NCBI GenBank assembly: GCA_030704615.1 | Contig: CM060733.1 | Span: 37,820,001 to 37,884,000 of the forward strand | From: Takakia lepidozioides | Lineage: Eukaryota; Streptophyta; Takakiopsida; Takakiales; Takakiaceae | Length of the DNA: 64,000 bases | Reading direction: 5' to 3' | In this document: positions 37,101 through 48,989 of the stretch, piece by piece | Layout of the letters: each line of letters starts with the position of its first letter | Numbering within the stretch: position 1 is the stretch's first letter | The notes under the pieces: model-generated | The model's input: only the letters and a program-made list of their open reading frames with translations | Database searches by the model: none | What the model was told of the DNA's origin: nothing | Translations under genes and position numbers: made by a program

Positions 37101-40100
37101 GCAACATTCTTTCCAGACTTCCTTCTTGGAAATTCGAATATCTGGATGACACTGCCATTACCAACACTTCAATATAATGGATGCAGTCTACAGAAAGTGC
37201 AAAGGTAATAAAACTGGAGCCACTGACCACTTTACAGATTAAAATGCAGTTATTAAGATAACAAATTTAAGTAAACAATAATATGATTAAGTTTCAGACC
37301 TAGCTCTCATGTTGCCTTTATTTATCTGTTACTATGAGAGACCGTTTGTTACACACACAAATGAATCGGAGACGGCCTTCTTACTCCCCATAAAGAGAAC
37401 AAATAACATCAAGAGTCTTGAATGAAATAGGACGCACCAAATTTGTCGCAGTGATGTGCCAACAGCAACCCCACCTCTGCCATAAGCTGGCCAAGCTCCT
37501 TGAATGCTGTGTTATCTCCCAAGCCATGCGCACTGACAAGTGAGAGAGTGGGAGGGGACTCTTTTACCAGAAGTGCAAAGCATACACTGCATTTCCTAAT
37601 TACTTGTTGATTCTTCACAAGAGTTCTCGGCGACAGAGACATCAGCTTCGATCTGCAAGCTCTGACTCAATAGAATATATTCTACAACCTCATACAGAGC
37701 CTTTGTGAAAACTCATGCAGTAAGCAGCCTTGAGGGTAATCATCCTTGATCTTCTCTCATCTTAGACCTGCACTGAAACACCTCCTGGCCACCACCTGGT
37801 CTGATTTCTGAGTGGGATAACAATGCCATTCTAAATCCTCTGCAATGTATTCTGGTTTTTAGGGTGTTGGGGAGGGACATGAGCTGCCAGATTACTCACC
37901 AGGCTCAAGTTCAGGCAATGTGTCCGTTGGCCACAGGCTTGGTCGGCAGTAGGATGGGTATCTGCAGGGCATATGAGTTAACTCAACAATTATCAAAAGA
38001 AATAGGTCTGAGGATGAGGGTATTTCGGCTATTTTCCTTCATCTATAAAGCAAACTTTACAGCCTGCCAGAACGTACTGAAGCAGATTGAAGCAGTTGAG
38101 TTTCTACTTTCAAACACAGGAGATTGGGAGCTCCCTGCCCTCCCTCATCGTATGTTATTCTCTAGGATTTCGGGGTTGGGATGCTAAAGAGTGTGCTTCT
38201 AAACATTCATTAACAGATAACATCATTGCTCATACCTCTGCATAAGTTCATTGTCAGTTGTCGGTACATCAACCAGCGGGTTTGCATAGAACGAGCCCTT
38301 CAATTTGTCTACATCAACAATCATACAACATGGGATACAAACTAGGTCAACAGAAAACAGCTTTGAAATAAGTATATCACTATCTTATCCAGGACACCCC
38401 CTGAGCCAGTCATATTGCTTCACCAAGCAAGGTCACGCCAAATTGCCATAGCAAGGGCCCAGAGCTAGTCCCATTATGAGCTATTATGGGAACTCACAAG
38501 GGCTGGGCATTCAAGCTTTGATGCCGAGCACTGCTGTGCGGCCCTCCTATTTAGCACAAATTTGAAACACGGCTGGGCTTCCATGCTCAAGGGGTTAGCG
38601 GCAAGACGGGCTCATTACAAATAGATTGCCAGATCCTTGTGGCCTTTGATAGACAGAGATACAGCACTCCACTGCCATGCCCAAAGGTCCACTATAGAAG
38701 TGGGTTTGCTGGCCTTGCATATCTCCAAAAGAGAAAGCAAAAACATCAGAGGCAGGAAAAGAAGTCAAGAGTACCCAGAGAGAGGTGATTAGATCAATTA
38801 TTTGGTGAAGACGACGACAGATGGACGGACAATCTTAGTAACCAAGTGGAAGGGACCAGGGGGACTGCTAAGGTAAGTAATAATAGGAGAAAGCACTAGA
38901 AATTTGAACAAAGGTGCTTTGGGACGACCTACTTACCTGGTCGGCCAGATTCAAGCCTTTCCTTGCCATGACTCCAACCAAAAGAATACCTGCATTAGAA
39001 CACGCTATCATCAAGACAGCTTCTTCTCTTTTTGCCTCCCTCTTTGCCGGTGTCTCCAGTTTCCTGGGTAGTATGACTGTTGAGTGCAATTCCAGTGACG
39101 TCTCACATCTCTGATCAAATCGGGGCCTAACGCGCAGTGCTGGAATGAACCTTTTCTAGCAATGCGGGCCGAGAATTCATATCCTGGTGGGTAGAAACCC
39201 ACAACTGGCTAGGGTCATTTCTTAGGGAACTGCCCCCTCCTCTCCTTTTCTCTCTCTTCTGAGTTTGGGGCCTTTCCCTCTTTAGAATATGGCTACGCGG
39301 CCATAATTGGGCAGTTGCATGCTCTGTCTAGCATACTCGGCACTTGGGCTAGGGTTGGTCCTTGTGCTTAAACTTATAGCCTGCGAATTCTACCAATACA
39401 TTACCTCTTATCAATAACGACACTCCCCAGGGTGATTCCTGGGAATTGGTCACTTATGCCAAATCTAGGGCTTCATGTGTAGTTTTGGGGTGAATCCCAG
39501 GATGGACAATGTGTCCTTTAAAACTACATGCTCCAGCTTAGGCTTGGATTATATGGCTAATGGTTCCATCTCGAGACTTGATAACAGAAATACTTGAAGG
39601 TTGCAATGCCCAAAATGCTACTAATAGAGTCTCACATCAATTCAATCTCAAAGAAGTTCGTCCCTTGACTGGCTGGAGAGCAGTTTTAGACAATGGTGAT
39701 TCAATGAGGCGCTCTAGGAAGACAACCAAGGGCAGGGACTTCAACTTGAAAGTTTCTAACCGGTTTGATGCACTGGATGAGGTTGATTCCAGGCAGTCAG
39801 ACAGACAAACTGGCCCTAAGAGTGCTGAGCCTGAGCATCGTGTGACTGAAGGATTTGGTACTAGGAATGGTTTACCAATCCTTAAAGTTTACACAAGCCG
39901 AGCAAAATCTAATTGTCCCCCCTTTGCAGAACGGTTGGCTGTCCAGGGACAGCCATAGGCTACCTAGACGACAAACAATTCATACGCCAAGGGCTGGCTT
40001 GTGGCTGGGCACTTTCAATTTCTCAGGGCTGACTAACCAAAGGAAACAATTCGAAGCAGGACAAGTTCTTCGGGCAAATGATATTCATATCTGTGCTGGG

Positions 40101-43100
40101 CAGGAGACATGGGAAACTTCGGACAAACTGGTTGGAGATGTCATTGGTTATAAATGGATCGGTAAGATGTGCGCTCTTAGGGCAGCCTCTGGCAAAAGTG
40201 GTAAAAAAGGGGTTGGCTTCTTTCTCCGTGATTTCTTGTGTGTCAATTGTGAAATTATCAACAAGGGTTTGCGGTTTGAGCACAGTAATTGGCTAACACT
40301 GAAATTGAAGGGCAGCGTGAATACGAAGGACCTCTTTGTGGGTAGTGTTTACATGCCCACAGAGGGGACCTTGGTGCTGACACAGACAAAGCCTTCGAAG
40401 ACGTAAAGTTGGACTTGTTAAGTTCCTCGCCAAAGGTCAGGTGGTCTTATTGGGTGACTTCAATGCCTGGGTGGGCCAAGGTCTTCATCAGGATGATACC
40501 ATTGGGCCTTTTGGTGAGGACGAGCTGAATTCTAATGGTAGACGGTTAATAAACTGTCTGAAAGAACTTCAGCTTTTGACCTTGAATAGTAGGTCAAAAG
40601 GAGACCAAGTGCAGTGGACTCGTGAGAAAGCCCAAACTGGGGAACGTTCCATTGTGGATTATATCATAATGGACAAAAATTTGTTTCCCAAGAGTGCCAG
40701 TCTGTTGATGGACAGAACTGATATTGGTACCTCTGACCACTTCCTGGTTTGGACTGAGATCAAAAGGTGTTTTCCCAACACCAAGAGATCTGTGAAACGT
40801 TCGAATCGGAAGTGGCGCATAGCAAAATTCCAAAGTGAAGAGGTCAAGGCTGAGTATGTCCAGGCCTTGCAAGAGGCTCTCCCTCATTTTGTCCACTCGC
40901 TCCAAGACCTTCAGTCTCGCTCTGGCAATGCAAGAAATGAAGTCGAAAGAGCAGTGGATTCTTGGGAAAGTTTTGTCTCCTCTGTGGCTGACAAGATCAT
41001 TGAAAGGAAACTAATTGTCTGCGGTAGAGCTGTTAATTGGTGGACCAATGAGATTAAACTCAAGATAGCTGAGAGACGAGTCCTCTATAAAGAGTGCTGC
41101 AACTTGAATACCACAAAGATATCAATCAGCTTGTAAGGTCTCAGAAGAAATTATACTGGGACAAGCTGTGCAGTGAAATAAACTCAAACCACCATGGTGG
41201 TAATGACAAGAGATTCTGGTTGGCCCTTCAACGTTTGTACAAGCCGAAAAACTGCCAGCAAGTACAAGCGCTGAGGACTACTAAGGGTGCAGTGATGACT
41301 TCAACGGTTGACATTGTCAAAACCCACTACAGTATCCTTGGCAGATTTCTAGGTCTAACAGTGAGGGTCCTCTGAAGAATGGAAGGGCACAGTTGGAAAA
41401 ACTGTTCCTACGATTCAAGGCAGCAAAAATTTGGAGTATTTCAAAGGCTTACAACGCTCCCATTAGTTCTTCTAAGATTGTGGAAGCATTTGAGCATTTA
41501 AACAGATATAAAGCTGGTGGACCTGATGGCATACTCAATGAGCTTATCAAGCACGGTGGCGATCCCATGATAGAGGCCTTGTACTTCTCTTTAACTTATC
41601 TGGAGGACTGAAATGATCCCCTTTCACTGGCGACAGGGGGTCATTCTCAATCTATACAAGAAGGGTGACAGAGAAGAACCGGGGAACTACCGAGGCATCA
41701 CGCTCCTGAATGCAGTTGGCAAGATATTTTGCGGAGTTATAAGTACTCGTCTCGAGGTTGATCTGGAATCTAGAGGTTGTTTCCGCGAAGGCCAAGCTGG
41801 CTTTCGGCAAAACAGGGGCTGTGTGGATCAGATCTTCACTCTAAGCCAGATTATCCAGGGAAGGAAAAAGAAGGGAAACCCACTTTTGTATTTTTCTTGG
41901 ATGTCAAAAAGGCTTATGACAGTGTCAAGAGACAGTCTATGCCTCCGATTCTGGTCATCGGGGATCAAGGGAAAGATGTGGAGAGTTGTCCAGAACTTGT
42001 ATGCTCACACCAGAAGTTGTGTCACTATTATTGGACTGAAGTCTAATTTCTTTGACATAGTGTAGCTCAAGGATGTACCCTCTCCCCTCTGCTCTTCAGT
42101 GTTTTCACCAATCAACTCCTCGAGGATGTGGAAAGTGAGGGATTTGGGTTAAGGGTGGTTGATGCCACCATACCAGCCCTTATGTTTGCGGATGACTTTG
42201 CATGCATAGGGGAGACTCCATCCAATCTCCAGGAGTTGGTTGATCGCGCAAAGAGATACCTTTGGGGACTAGAGGCTAATGTCAGTAAATGCGCAGAGGT
42301 GGCACTCAACGACCAAGGGGAAGGAGGAGGCGATGGCAGTGGGGAAGCCAAGACATTCCGGTCCTCCCTTCCTACACATACCTTGGCGTTAAGTTCTCCT
42401 CCAACTGTAATTGGGATGCACATATTCAAAAAGTTGTTCTATCTGGCAAGCGCAAAGCGTTGGGGGTGCTTAAGGAGTGCATATCGGCATGCTCCAAAAC
42501 AGCCAATGTGGCTGTTCGGGGTGAGTTTGGCATCCCTCCTTTAAGCTCCCAACAAGATGAATTCAAGGTCAGATGGTGGGGAGGTAGAGATTGTACTCAT
42601 AAGACGTTGTTTGCCGTAGCCTTGTGGCCATTGACCCCACGCCCAGTTTGAGCGGGAACAAAAGGGACAGAACCTACCTCTGTCAGGGGCTGACATTGGT
42701 AGTAAGACTTACCTCCATATAAAGAATTAATCCGGGTTTTCCAGATATCCTCTAGAAATCCCTTCACACAAGCATCAATCTGCTGTGTGTGATTTGCCCA
42801 AAAACTAGGCCTCAGGAGGGCCTGGGCTTTTGGCTCAGCCTCGAGACTTTCAAAGTTGGTAAACAGGGGTACAGGCACAATTCCCTTAATAGATTTGAAG
42901 AGAGCGTCTCTTTGGTGAGAGAACCCCGGACAGTGTATCAGAAAATGAATACTGTCTTCAGATTGCCCACACAACGGGCAATTGCACTCTCCCTTTCCTC
43001 TCTGCTTCTGTTTGCTGTTCAAAGGTAGGCTTCCTGCCCCGAGTTTAAATTTCAGTCTAGTGCCGAGAGAGTGGGGAGGTAGAGAGTAGAAGAGATTCAC

Positions 43101-45444
43101 AAGGATCTGAATCTAAGTCTGCAATCCTGGGTACTCTAGCCAGAGAGACGTCCTCTTGAAATCCATCAAGGGAATTGTGCCTGTATCTCTATTTACCAAC
43201 TTTGAAAGTCTCAAGGCTGAGCCAAAAGCCCAGGCCCTTTTGGGGCCTAGTTATTGGGCAAACCACACACAGCAGATTGATGTGTAAAGGGATTTCTAGA
43301 GGATATCTGGAAAACTCGGATCAATTGTCTGTCCCAAGGTAAGTCATACTACCAGTGTCAGCCCTTGAAAAAGTAGGTTCTGTCCCTTTGTGTTCCGCTC
43401 AAACTGAGCGCGGGGGTCAATGGCCACAAGGCTACGGCAAACAAAGTCTTAAGAGTGCATTATTCCACATATTTACAACTGTCTGTCAATCTTCCTTTCT
43501 CTGTTGTTCTATTTGATTCCCTTGGGTCCTACCTGCATGACGTCTGTAACCTTTCAATGTGGTTTTCTTGTTGTTCTAATTCGTCCCCAGGACATTATAA
43601 GTATCGTCTTTCAATCTCCACTCTCCCTCTCTCAATAGTGAAATTTGGGGATAAGTATACTTCTGTAAAATGGCAGCATGCTCTGGCCGGCTTTGTCAGA
43701 GAACCAGATAACAATCAACATGTAGCCAGTTGTGGGGATTTTCAGGAGAGATGAGGATGAGGAGCAGGAGGGAGAACATATTGACAGTCAATAGCGCACC
43801 TGCTAGCAGGATCCTCTAATTGTTTCTTGCATTCCTCGGGAAGCCCAGCAATTCTGACAAACCACTGCTCAAAGTTAGCCGCACACCTCTAAATACCCAG
43901 CAGCTAACTCCTCAACTGACCTACACCAAATATCAGTCCAATTGCTAGATTGATGGAAAGTCTCCTTCATTTTCCACAGAAAGACCCACACATTATCACT
44001 TAGGAAGACTACAATAAACAAAGAAACGCCCTTTGACTGAATTTGCCAGTACAAGCTCAAAGGAAAGAATGTACTTATAAGACGTTGTGTGCCGTAGCCT
44101 TGTGGCCACTGGCCCCACGCCCAGTTTGAGCGGAACACAAAGGGACAGAAACTAGCTTTGTCAGGGGCTGACACCGGTAGTATGTCTTACCTTGAAACAT
44201 GCAATAGATCCGAGTTTTGCAGATATCCTCTAGAAAGCCCTTCACACAAACATCAATCTACTGTATGTGATTTGCCCGATAACGTGGTAATTTGATTTGT
44301 TCAAAGGAAAGAGAGAAAGGGGAAGTGAGGAAGACCAATACTGCTTGGTATTCTCACCTTGATGCAAGAGGCAAAAGCTTCTGGCGCAATTCCAGGTACT
44401 CAGGTACCTACTACCCCCAAAAAACATGCATCCAGCTTCCTGTCAGGAAATCCAACCCTGACATTAAAGTGTGGGTGTGCAGCTGCGGTGTGTAAATACT
44501 CTTAACTCAATGTCACTTTGCATGCTTTGGTATGTACCAACCCTGCTTCTTTCTTGGGAGATGTTTCGAAATCTGCGTCAGAGACAGTCCATATTGGATA
44601 AATGGGCTGGTGGGGGGAGAAGAGAGAGGCTAAGCCAGAATCCTAGACCCTCAACCCACTAATGCAGCCCAAACCGTCAGCAGATTCTACAGATTAAGCA
44701 GATTCTGTATAGTTTGGGCATGACAGGTGAGAGGTCTCAATATCCGCTTCAAAGTCTTAGGGTTAATCCATTCCTGAAGATGGGGTCAAAAGGCTGTAGG
44801 GAGGGGTTCGTCTCTGTGGCCGTTCATGGTCTCGTTCAAAATGGAAGGGTACCTGCAAGATCCTTGGCAACTGAGTGCATTTATTTTTATTGCACAGAGG
44901 ATAGCTTGTGTTGGAGGTGTTGGTAGAAGCTCTACCTCTGTATAGAAATTGTCTGTAGTTCTACCAGCAATCAAAGAGGAGCGGAGCTTAGAAATGTTCA
45001 TGAAGGTCACATCTTCTTGCCACCATGGCAGTGTGACTACCGGGATACTTCAGACACAAGTTTCTGAAATACGTGCCCAATTGAGCGCTGCTGTCTATGC
45101 GCCAGAACCTTTTCCGTAAGGATTTTTTTATGCTTATACTGTAAGTAAAATAAAAGAAGGAAGACTGGCCATACTCCTGAAATAGCGATAATGCCGAGTG
45201 AATCGGTACCAAATCCTGCCTCGAGCTCAGCTGACAAATCCCTGTTCTTATCCTGCACACAAACAATCCAACCAACAAGTCAGCCAACACACTACCTCTA
45301 CCGGAGCGTTGGCCTGCAAACACACGCGCTTCATTTCATGCGGGTACAAAGAACAATGCTAACAAACGTCAAATCATCAAATACCAAGATCTCAGGATAC
45401 GAGATGGTGATGACACGGCCTGTGGCGGATATTTGGTCGGCCAT
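34123..45444 (-). CDS. 2-oxoglutarate/Fe(II)-dependent oxygenase family protein
   Basis: Plant isopenicillin-N-synthase-like 2OG oxygenase of unknown substrate. Exons on the minus strand: 45385-45444, 45175-45252, about 44965-45012 (provisional), about 43800-43880, 38937-38989, 38236-38308, 37900-37961, 37438-37506, 37046-37124, 36454-36524, 36116-36220, 35722-35813, 35441-35508, 35179-35227, 34123-34212. Phases fit from 43800 to the stop. Motifs: MADQISATGRVITISYPEIL, AELEAGFGTDSLGIIAI, LPEECKKQLEDPASR, YSFGWSHGKERLESGRP, GSFYANPLVDVPTTD, RSQCHKGRLLHYFP, WWCGWHFDHGSLTG (iron ligands His and Asp), QAGLYIRDRSG, GEATEIHSGG, ATLHCV (third ligand His), NRSTFALFMQPQW (Arg for 2OG). Exon 3 does not join its neighbours in phase, so the N-terminal third is either mis-modelled or carries an indel. 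The intron at 38990-43799 carries a 4-kb retroelement. Confidence 0.85.
39118..39260 (+). repeat. tRNA-like SINE fragment
   Basis: An A-box-like sequence (TAACGCGCAGTGCTGG, about 39127-39142) and a B-box-like GAGAATTCATATCC (about 39171-39184) are followed by GGTGGGTAGAAACCCACAAC, shared with the fragment at 30255-30330. It lies in the large oxygenase intron next to the long non-LTR element. Confidence 0.5.
39540..43460 (+). mobile_element. Long non-LTR retrotransposon (APE endonuclease + reverse transcriptase)
   Basis: Lies antisense in an intron of the oxygenase gene. In several frames it gives an N-terminal basic region (39560-39958), an apurinic-type endonuclease (GTFNFSGL at 40009, QETWE, then LLGDFNAWVG at 40447 and TSDHFLVW), and reverse transcriptase blocks (VILNLYKKGDREEPGNYRGI at 41642, GQAGFRQNRGCVDQIF, FLDVKKAYDSV, and FADDFACIG at 42185). 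After a nested copy (42591-43070) it resumes with KSIKGIVPV-like sequence and ends in the family tail near 43459. Shifts near 40400, 41130, 41375, 41900 and 42060 show it is inactive. The zinc-knuckle segment is deleted. The 5' end is not exactly placed. Confidence 0.9.
42591..43070 (-). mobile_element. Nested non-LTR copy with 15-bp target duplication
   Basis: A 480-bp 5'-truncated copy in opposite orientation inside the long element. The minus strand codes TRLKFKLGAGSLPLNSK, CNCPLCGQSEDSIHFLIHC and KGFLEDIWKTRIN without interruption and ends CGTCTTATGAGTACAA. It is flanked by a perfect direct repeat GTGGGGAGGTAGAGA at 42576-42590 and 43071-43085. Removing it rejoins AAGGTCAGATGGTGGGG to GTAGAAGAGATTCACAAGG, as in the related copy in GME intron 2. 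Confidence 0.95.
44069..44300 (-). mobile_element. Short non-LTR copy with 12-bp target duplication
   Basis: 232 bp, minus strand, in an intron of the oxygenase gene. It runs from the region coding for FVKGFLEDI-like residues to the tail CGTCTTATAAGTAC. Flanks TCAAAGGAAAGA at 44057-44068 and 44301-44312 are identical. Frames are broken. Confidence 0.9.
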
Positions 45445-45855
45445 ATCTGTTTGAGCGCAGATCCAATTGCAGGATCAATCTCCAACAATTAAAGCCTGCA
45501 TCCACTAAAACCCTAGAACCCCCAGAGCCCCCTTCATCTTCACTATCCTGGAAATCCGAGACACTCTACTATCTGACCTAATTGTTTCTGCTTCATGGGT
45601 GTCAAAATGGCTAAGCCCCTGTTGTGCCTTCTTCCCCAGGTCACTTCCTCTCCTTTGCTCAAAACTGCTTCCTAATTTGCCTAAGTTCCAACCCTAGGTA
45701 ACATCTCTCTTATTGAACATTATTCCTTCAACATGTGCCTTCAGACCGTCCATTGGGCCCTCCATGGCCTACGTTGAGCAGTAGGCTCTGTAAATTCACT
45801 GGACGTTAAAGAATCTTTATCTTATCTTTATCTTATTGAAGAATTTATGAATTTT
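45445..45855. other. Upstream region of the 2OG oxygenase gene
   Basis: Between the oxygenase start and the L1 tail. Expected to hold the oxygenase promoter. No element stands out. A tandem TTATCT run lies near 45813-45833. Confidence 0.45.
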
Positions 45856-47700
45856 TTTTAAGGTTATTAATTATTGGCATATTGACGGTGGCGGTAATTT
45901 GTATCGGAGTCTTCTTCCTCGACAGGAGAGAGGCGGGTGCTCATAGAACTACCAACCCTGCGGGAGGGTGTCATTCCACCTGACGGTGGAATCCGAGATT
46001 CTCCTGCACAGTCGACCACCTTTTGCCCAGGTGGTATCAAAGCAGAGAGTAGTTGTTCTCTTCTAGCTTGAGAGCATCTTGAAAGAGCTGCACACACAAC
46101 ACCCCATGCTTTTCTTGCCTCAGACATCATGTCTGAGTGAACCCCAAACAAAACAACCTTGGCACAGCTTTGTTTACCTTCATAGTACCAGGTACGTCTA
46201 TTTCTCCATATATTCCAAAGGGTGTGTGCCCCCTCAGAACCGCCCAGACTGGGCATGTGCTTACGACCCCTGTATCACTTGCATTTAGCAGCAGAGCAGC
46301 AGGATGGGCATAGGGAGGCTTGTTCCAGAAAGAAAAAAAGGAAAACACCTTTCTCCAGACATGGACAGGGACATCGCAAGACAACAAGCAGTTCTCGACA
46401 GTTTCCGGAGATAGAGATAAGCAAGCAGTATAAGCATTGTTAATATCTGAAATGACAGCTGAGACAGGCAAGATCCCGTTGGCGATCTTCCAAAGGAACC
46501 CCGCAATTTTCGCTGCTCTAACCTTCCTCCAGACATCAGTCCATATGGACATCCATGGCAGCACATGGCTGGTTATAGGTAGCCACTTTGCATCCCACTT
46601 ATAATTCATCATAATTGGAGGCTTCATGAGCGCATAGCCCATTTAAACCGAGAATCGGAAGAATGGGTCATGCTTCTTGGTCATCCACGACCACTCACTA
46701 GGGTCAAATTGGAGTTGTTGAATGGGTGCCTGTAGAAACCATCTGTACGAACCAGAGTATTGTGCAATCGCAACTGGGGGTGTCGGGCTGATTTCCCCCG
46801 AGACCAGACAGAAAACTCTTATAGCACACAAGGAGTTCTCTAGGAGGAAGCCCGTCCTGGCTCTGACAGGTTACCCGTAGAATCAGAAGTGAACCTCCAT
46901 CCCGAGATGGAGTCCCCTGACCTACTAGTGGCATAAAAACCGAATGGTGATTGCCCCAACGAACCTCCAAGTCAAACTGGGAGCGATAACCTATTGACTG
47001 GATGAGAGCAAAGAGAAACCCAGGAATCGGGTATGCTACCAGAGATAGTGCTCAGAGTAGCCACTCTTCTACTTGAAAGGGCTGGTATGAATTCAGGAGA
47101 GCAGAAGTAGCCATTTCCCAAAAGTGAGAGAAATGGGAGAAGCCCGCGGAATCCCAGGCTGCCCATGTCTTGGAGTTCTTAATCAAGAGATGTGAGTCCG
47201 CATTGTAGTTCAGAAAAACAGACTGTCTAAGAGCCTCATCCATCGACGATGGTGTTTTTTGATACAGGAATGGCCGGATTTTGGTCCAGGCACTCCCTGA
47301 GGAACCCACTTGACTAAAAGTGAGGTGATCTGGGTTGCTGGGTCTAAGATTCCCAGACCCCCAAACTTTTTTGGCTGAGTTTGTGAGTACATTTTGTAGG
47401 TGTCGCAATCAACGGCCAAGCTCTTGTATGCCCTGCTCTGCTCCTGTTGTGCTGAATGTTGGTGAAGTGAAGCTGTGGTTCCGATATGGTAGATGTGTTG
47501 TGCAAGTCCAGCAACCATCCACGAAGCTTTCGATTGCAGGCCGCCTGTCCATAAGCCATCCAAAGAACTGGAGTAAGAAGCGCATAACACTACGGTGTAT
47601 TGAGGAAGGAGGCCTGGCTTGCAAGCAGAGGCCAGAGCCCATGCAAGAAGAAAATTTATTGGCGACCAGCAGATGCTGCACATTGTGGAGGAGATAGGTG
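45856..47700 (-). mobile_element. L1-type LINE, 3' part
   Basis: Minus strand. Broken frames give the end of a plant L1 reverse transcriptase (PKKFGGLGILDPATQITSLL at about 47330-47390) and then the zf-RVT domain (IWTDVWRKVRAAKIAGFLW, KIANGILPVSAVI; about 46470-46540). They end before an A-rich tail (complement of 45849-45862). This belongs to a different family from the tail-less non-LTR elements in this window. Its 5' truncation point is near 47.7 kb, just upstream of the BTB exon. Confidence 0.8.
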
Positions 47701-47922
47701 CAGCAGGTGTCTTCTTCCCTGGGACGACGGGAGTTACAACTGGGCTGCGGGTGAGGGAGAGATGAGAGATTCTGGGTTGCACTGCGATTTGAAGCGGGTT
47801 GGGGGAGAGAGGAGGGAGATGAAACGGGGTGGGACAGTAGGAGGAGTGAGGGGAAAAGTGCAGTGGTGGAGGCGGGGGTTGCACTTTGCTAGCATGTGCA
47901 GCAGCAGGGGTTGCAGGGGCAT

Positions 47923-48378
47923 ATGTTCTCGGACATAACCTTAAATTTTATGGGGAAGGACTATCCGCTCTATCGGATTATACTTTTGCAGTCTTCGTAC
48001 TTCCATTTACTTCTCTCAGGCCCCTGGACAGAGTACAGAAAGCTGCAAATCGAACTGCAGATTGATGACCCTTCTGTGAGCGCGGAGGGGCTGGAGATTG
48101 CCTTCTCCTACATGTATGGTATGAGCCCAGTTTTCACTGGAGATAATGTGATGGCAGCACTGGTCGCAGGGTGTTTTTGTTGGATGGAGTTCTGTGACAA
48201 GTGTGTGCAGTGCATTGTAGCCAACTTGAGGGTGGACACTGTTGTTGCTTACCAGCAGCTGTCCGAGCGGCATTGCAATGGCTGGTTTGCCGACCTGATA
48301 AGAAATGCTTGTTGGACATTTATTTGCCCACATGCATCGCGTGAGGTCGTTCATCTCCTTCCAAAGCTTTCTTTGCAG
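47923..48378 (+). CDS. BTB/POZ domain protein (germ cell-less-like), partial
   Basis: One exon encoding a BTB domain: SDITLNFMGKDYPLYRIILL, QSSYFHLLLSGPWTEY, ELQIDDPSVSAEGLEIAFSY, VMAALVAGCFCWMEF. Then BACK-like sequence follows, ending at SLQ before GT at 48379. The layout resembles germ cell-less-type BTB proteins, which act as CUL3 adaptors. ATG 47923 is the first Met after an upstream stop, but the exon may instead start at an acceptor (several CAG just before). Upstream exons were not found, and an L1 lies directly upstream. The frame at 48606-48989 could be a later exon but has no family match I recognise. It may be a gene fragment. Confidence 0.65.
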
Positions 48379-48599
48379 GTGCTTCCCACCACTCCACTTC
48401 CCTCTTTACACCCCGCCATTCCACCTGATTTAGTAATCTCATCAGCCCCAAGTGTGGCATTCAATATGGTTGGGGCAATCTGTGGGTGTGCGTATGCATA
48501 GCCCTATCCAGGAAGGTCTTTCCATTGCAGTGAGGGTCAAGTAATTTAGGGGTTGTATGTGTTGCTCTTGCACATGACTCTGAGTCTGTCATTCAAAAT

Positions 48600-48989
48600 T
48601 CTCGGGTGATGTTGAATCTGAGAAGGGAAGAGGTGAACAAGCCTGAGACTCATGACGTGTTCATCTGGAGAGGTATAATTCACACTGTGCCTTCTAAACT
48701 TGGCGAATATGAGGATTCGTTGGGTGCATATTGTCGGTTGGTCTTAATTACATCAATTGTGCCTGGAAGTGACATGGAATCTACTGGGGTTATGGAGGAG
48801 AATTCTAACGTGCTTGGGACTTGGATGGCACTTACTTCGGGAACCCATGTATGTCCAGATCTCACCCGGATAATCATCGCTACTGAAGTCTTGAGTGGAG
48901 AATCATTTTGTCTGAGCTATAGTGATGTGTGCAGATATGTGTCAGTACAGTATCTGCAAAATAAAAAATTCTTAGGTCATGGGATATGA
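48600..48989 (+). other. Unassigned open frame downstream of the BTB exon
   Basis: An open frame of about 127 residues (VFIWRGIIHTVPSKLGEYED, then GTWMALTSGTHVCPDL) ends at 48989. It reads like real protein, but I know no family for it, and no clear acceptor or donor ties it to the BTB exon. Confidence 0.25.

Noticed and set aside
45013-45323. 111-codon minus-strand frame as a gene of its own
   Set aside because: It overlaps oxygenase exon 2 in another frame; the exon frame gives the family sequence, so this one is a shadow.
47600-47938. Plus-strand 112-codon frame upstream of the BTB exon
   Set aside because: Mostly antisense to the L1 LINE end and low-complexity Gly/Arg-rich; no domain.
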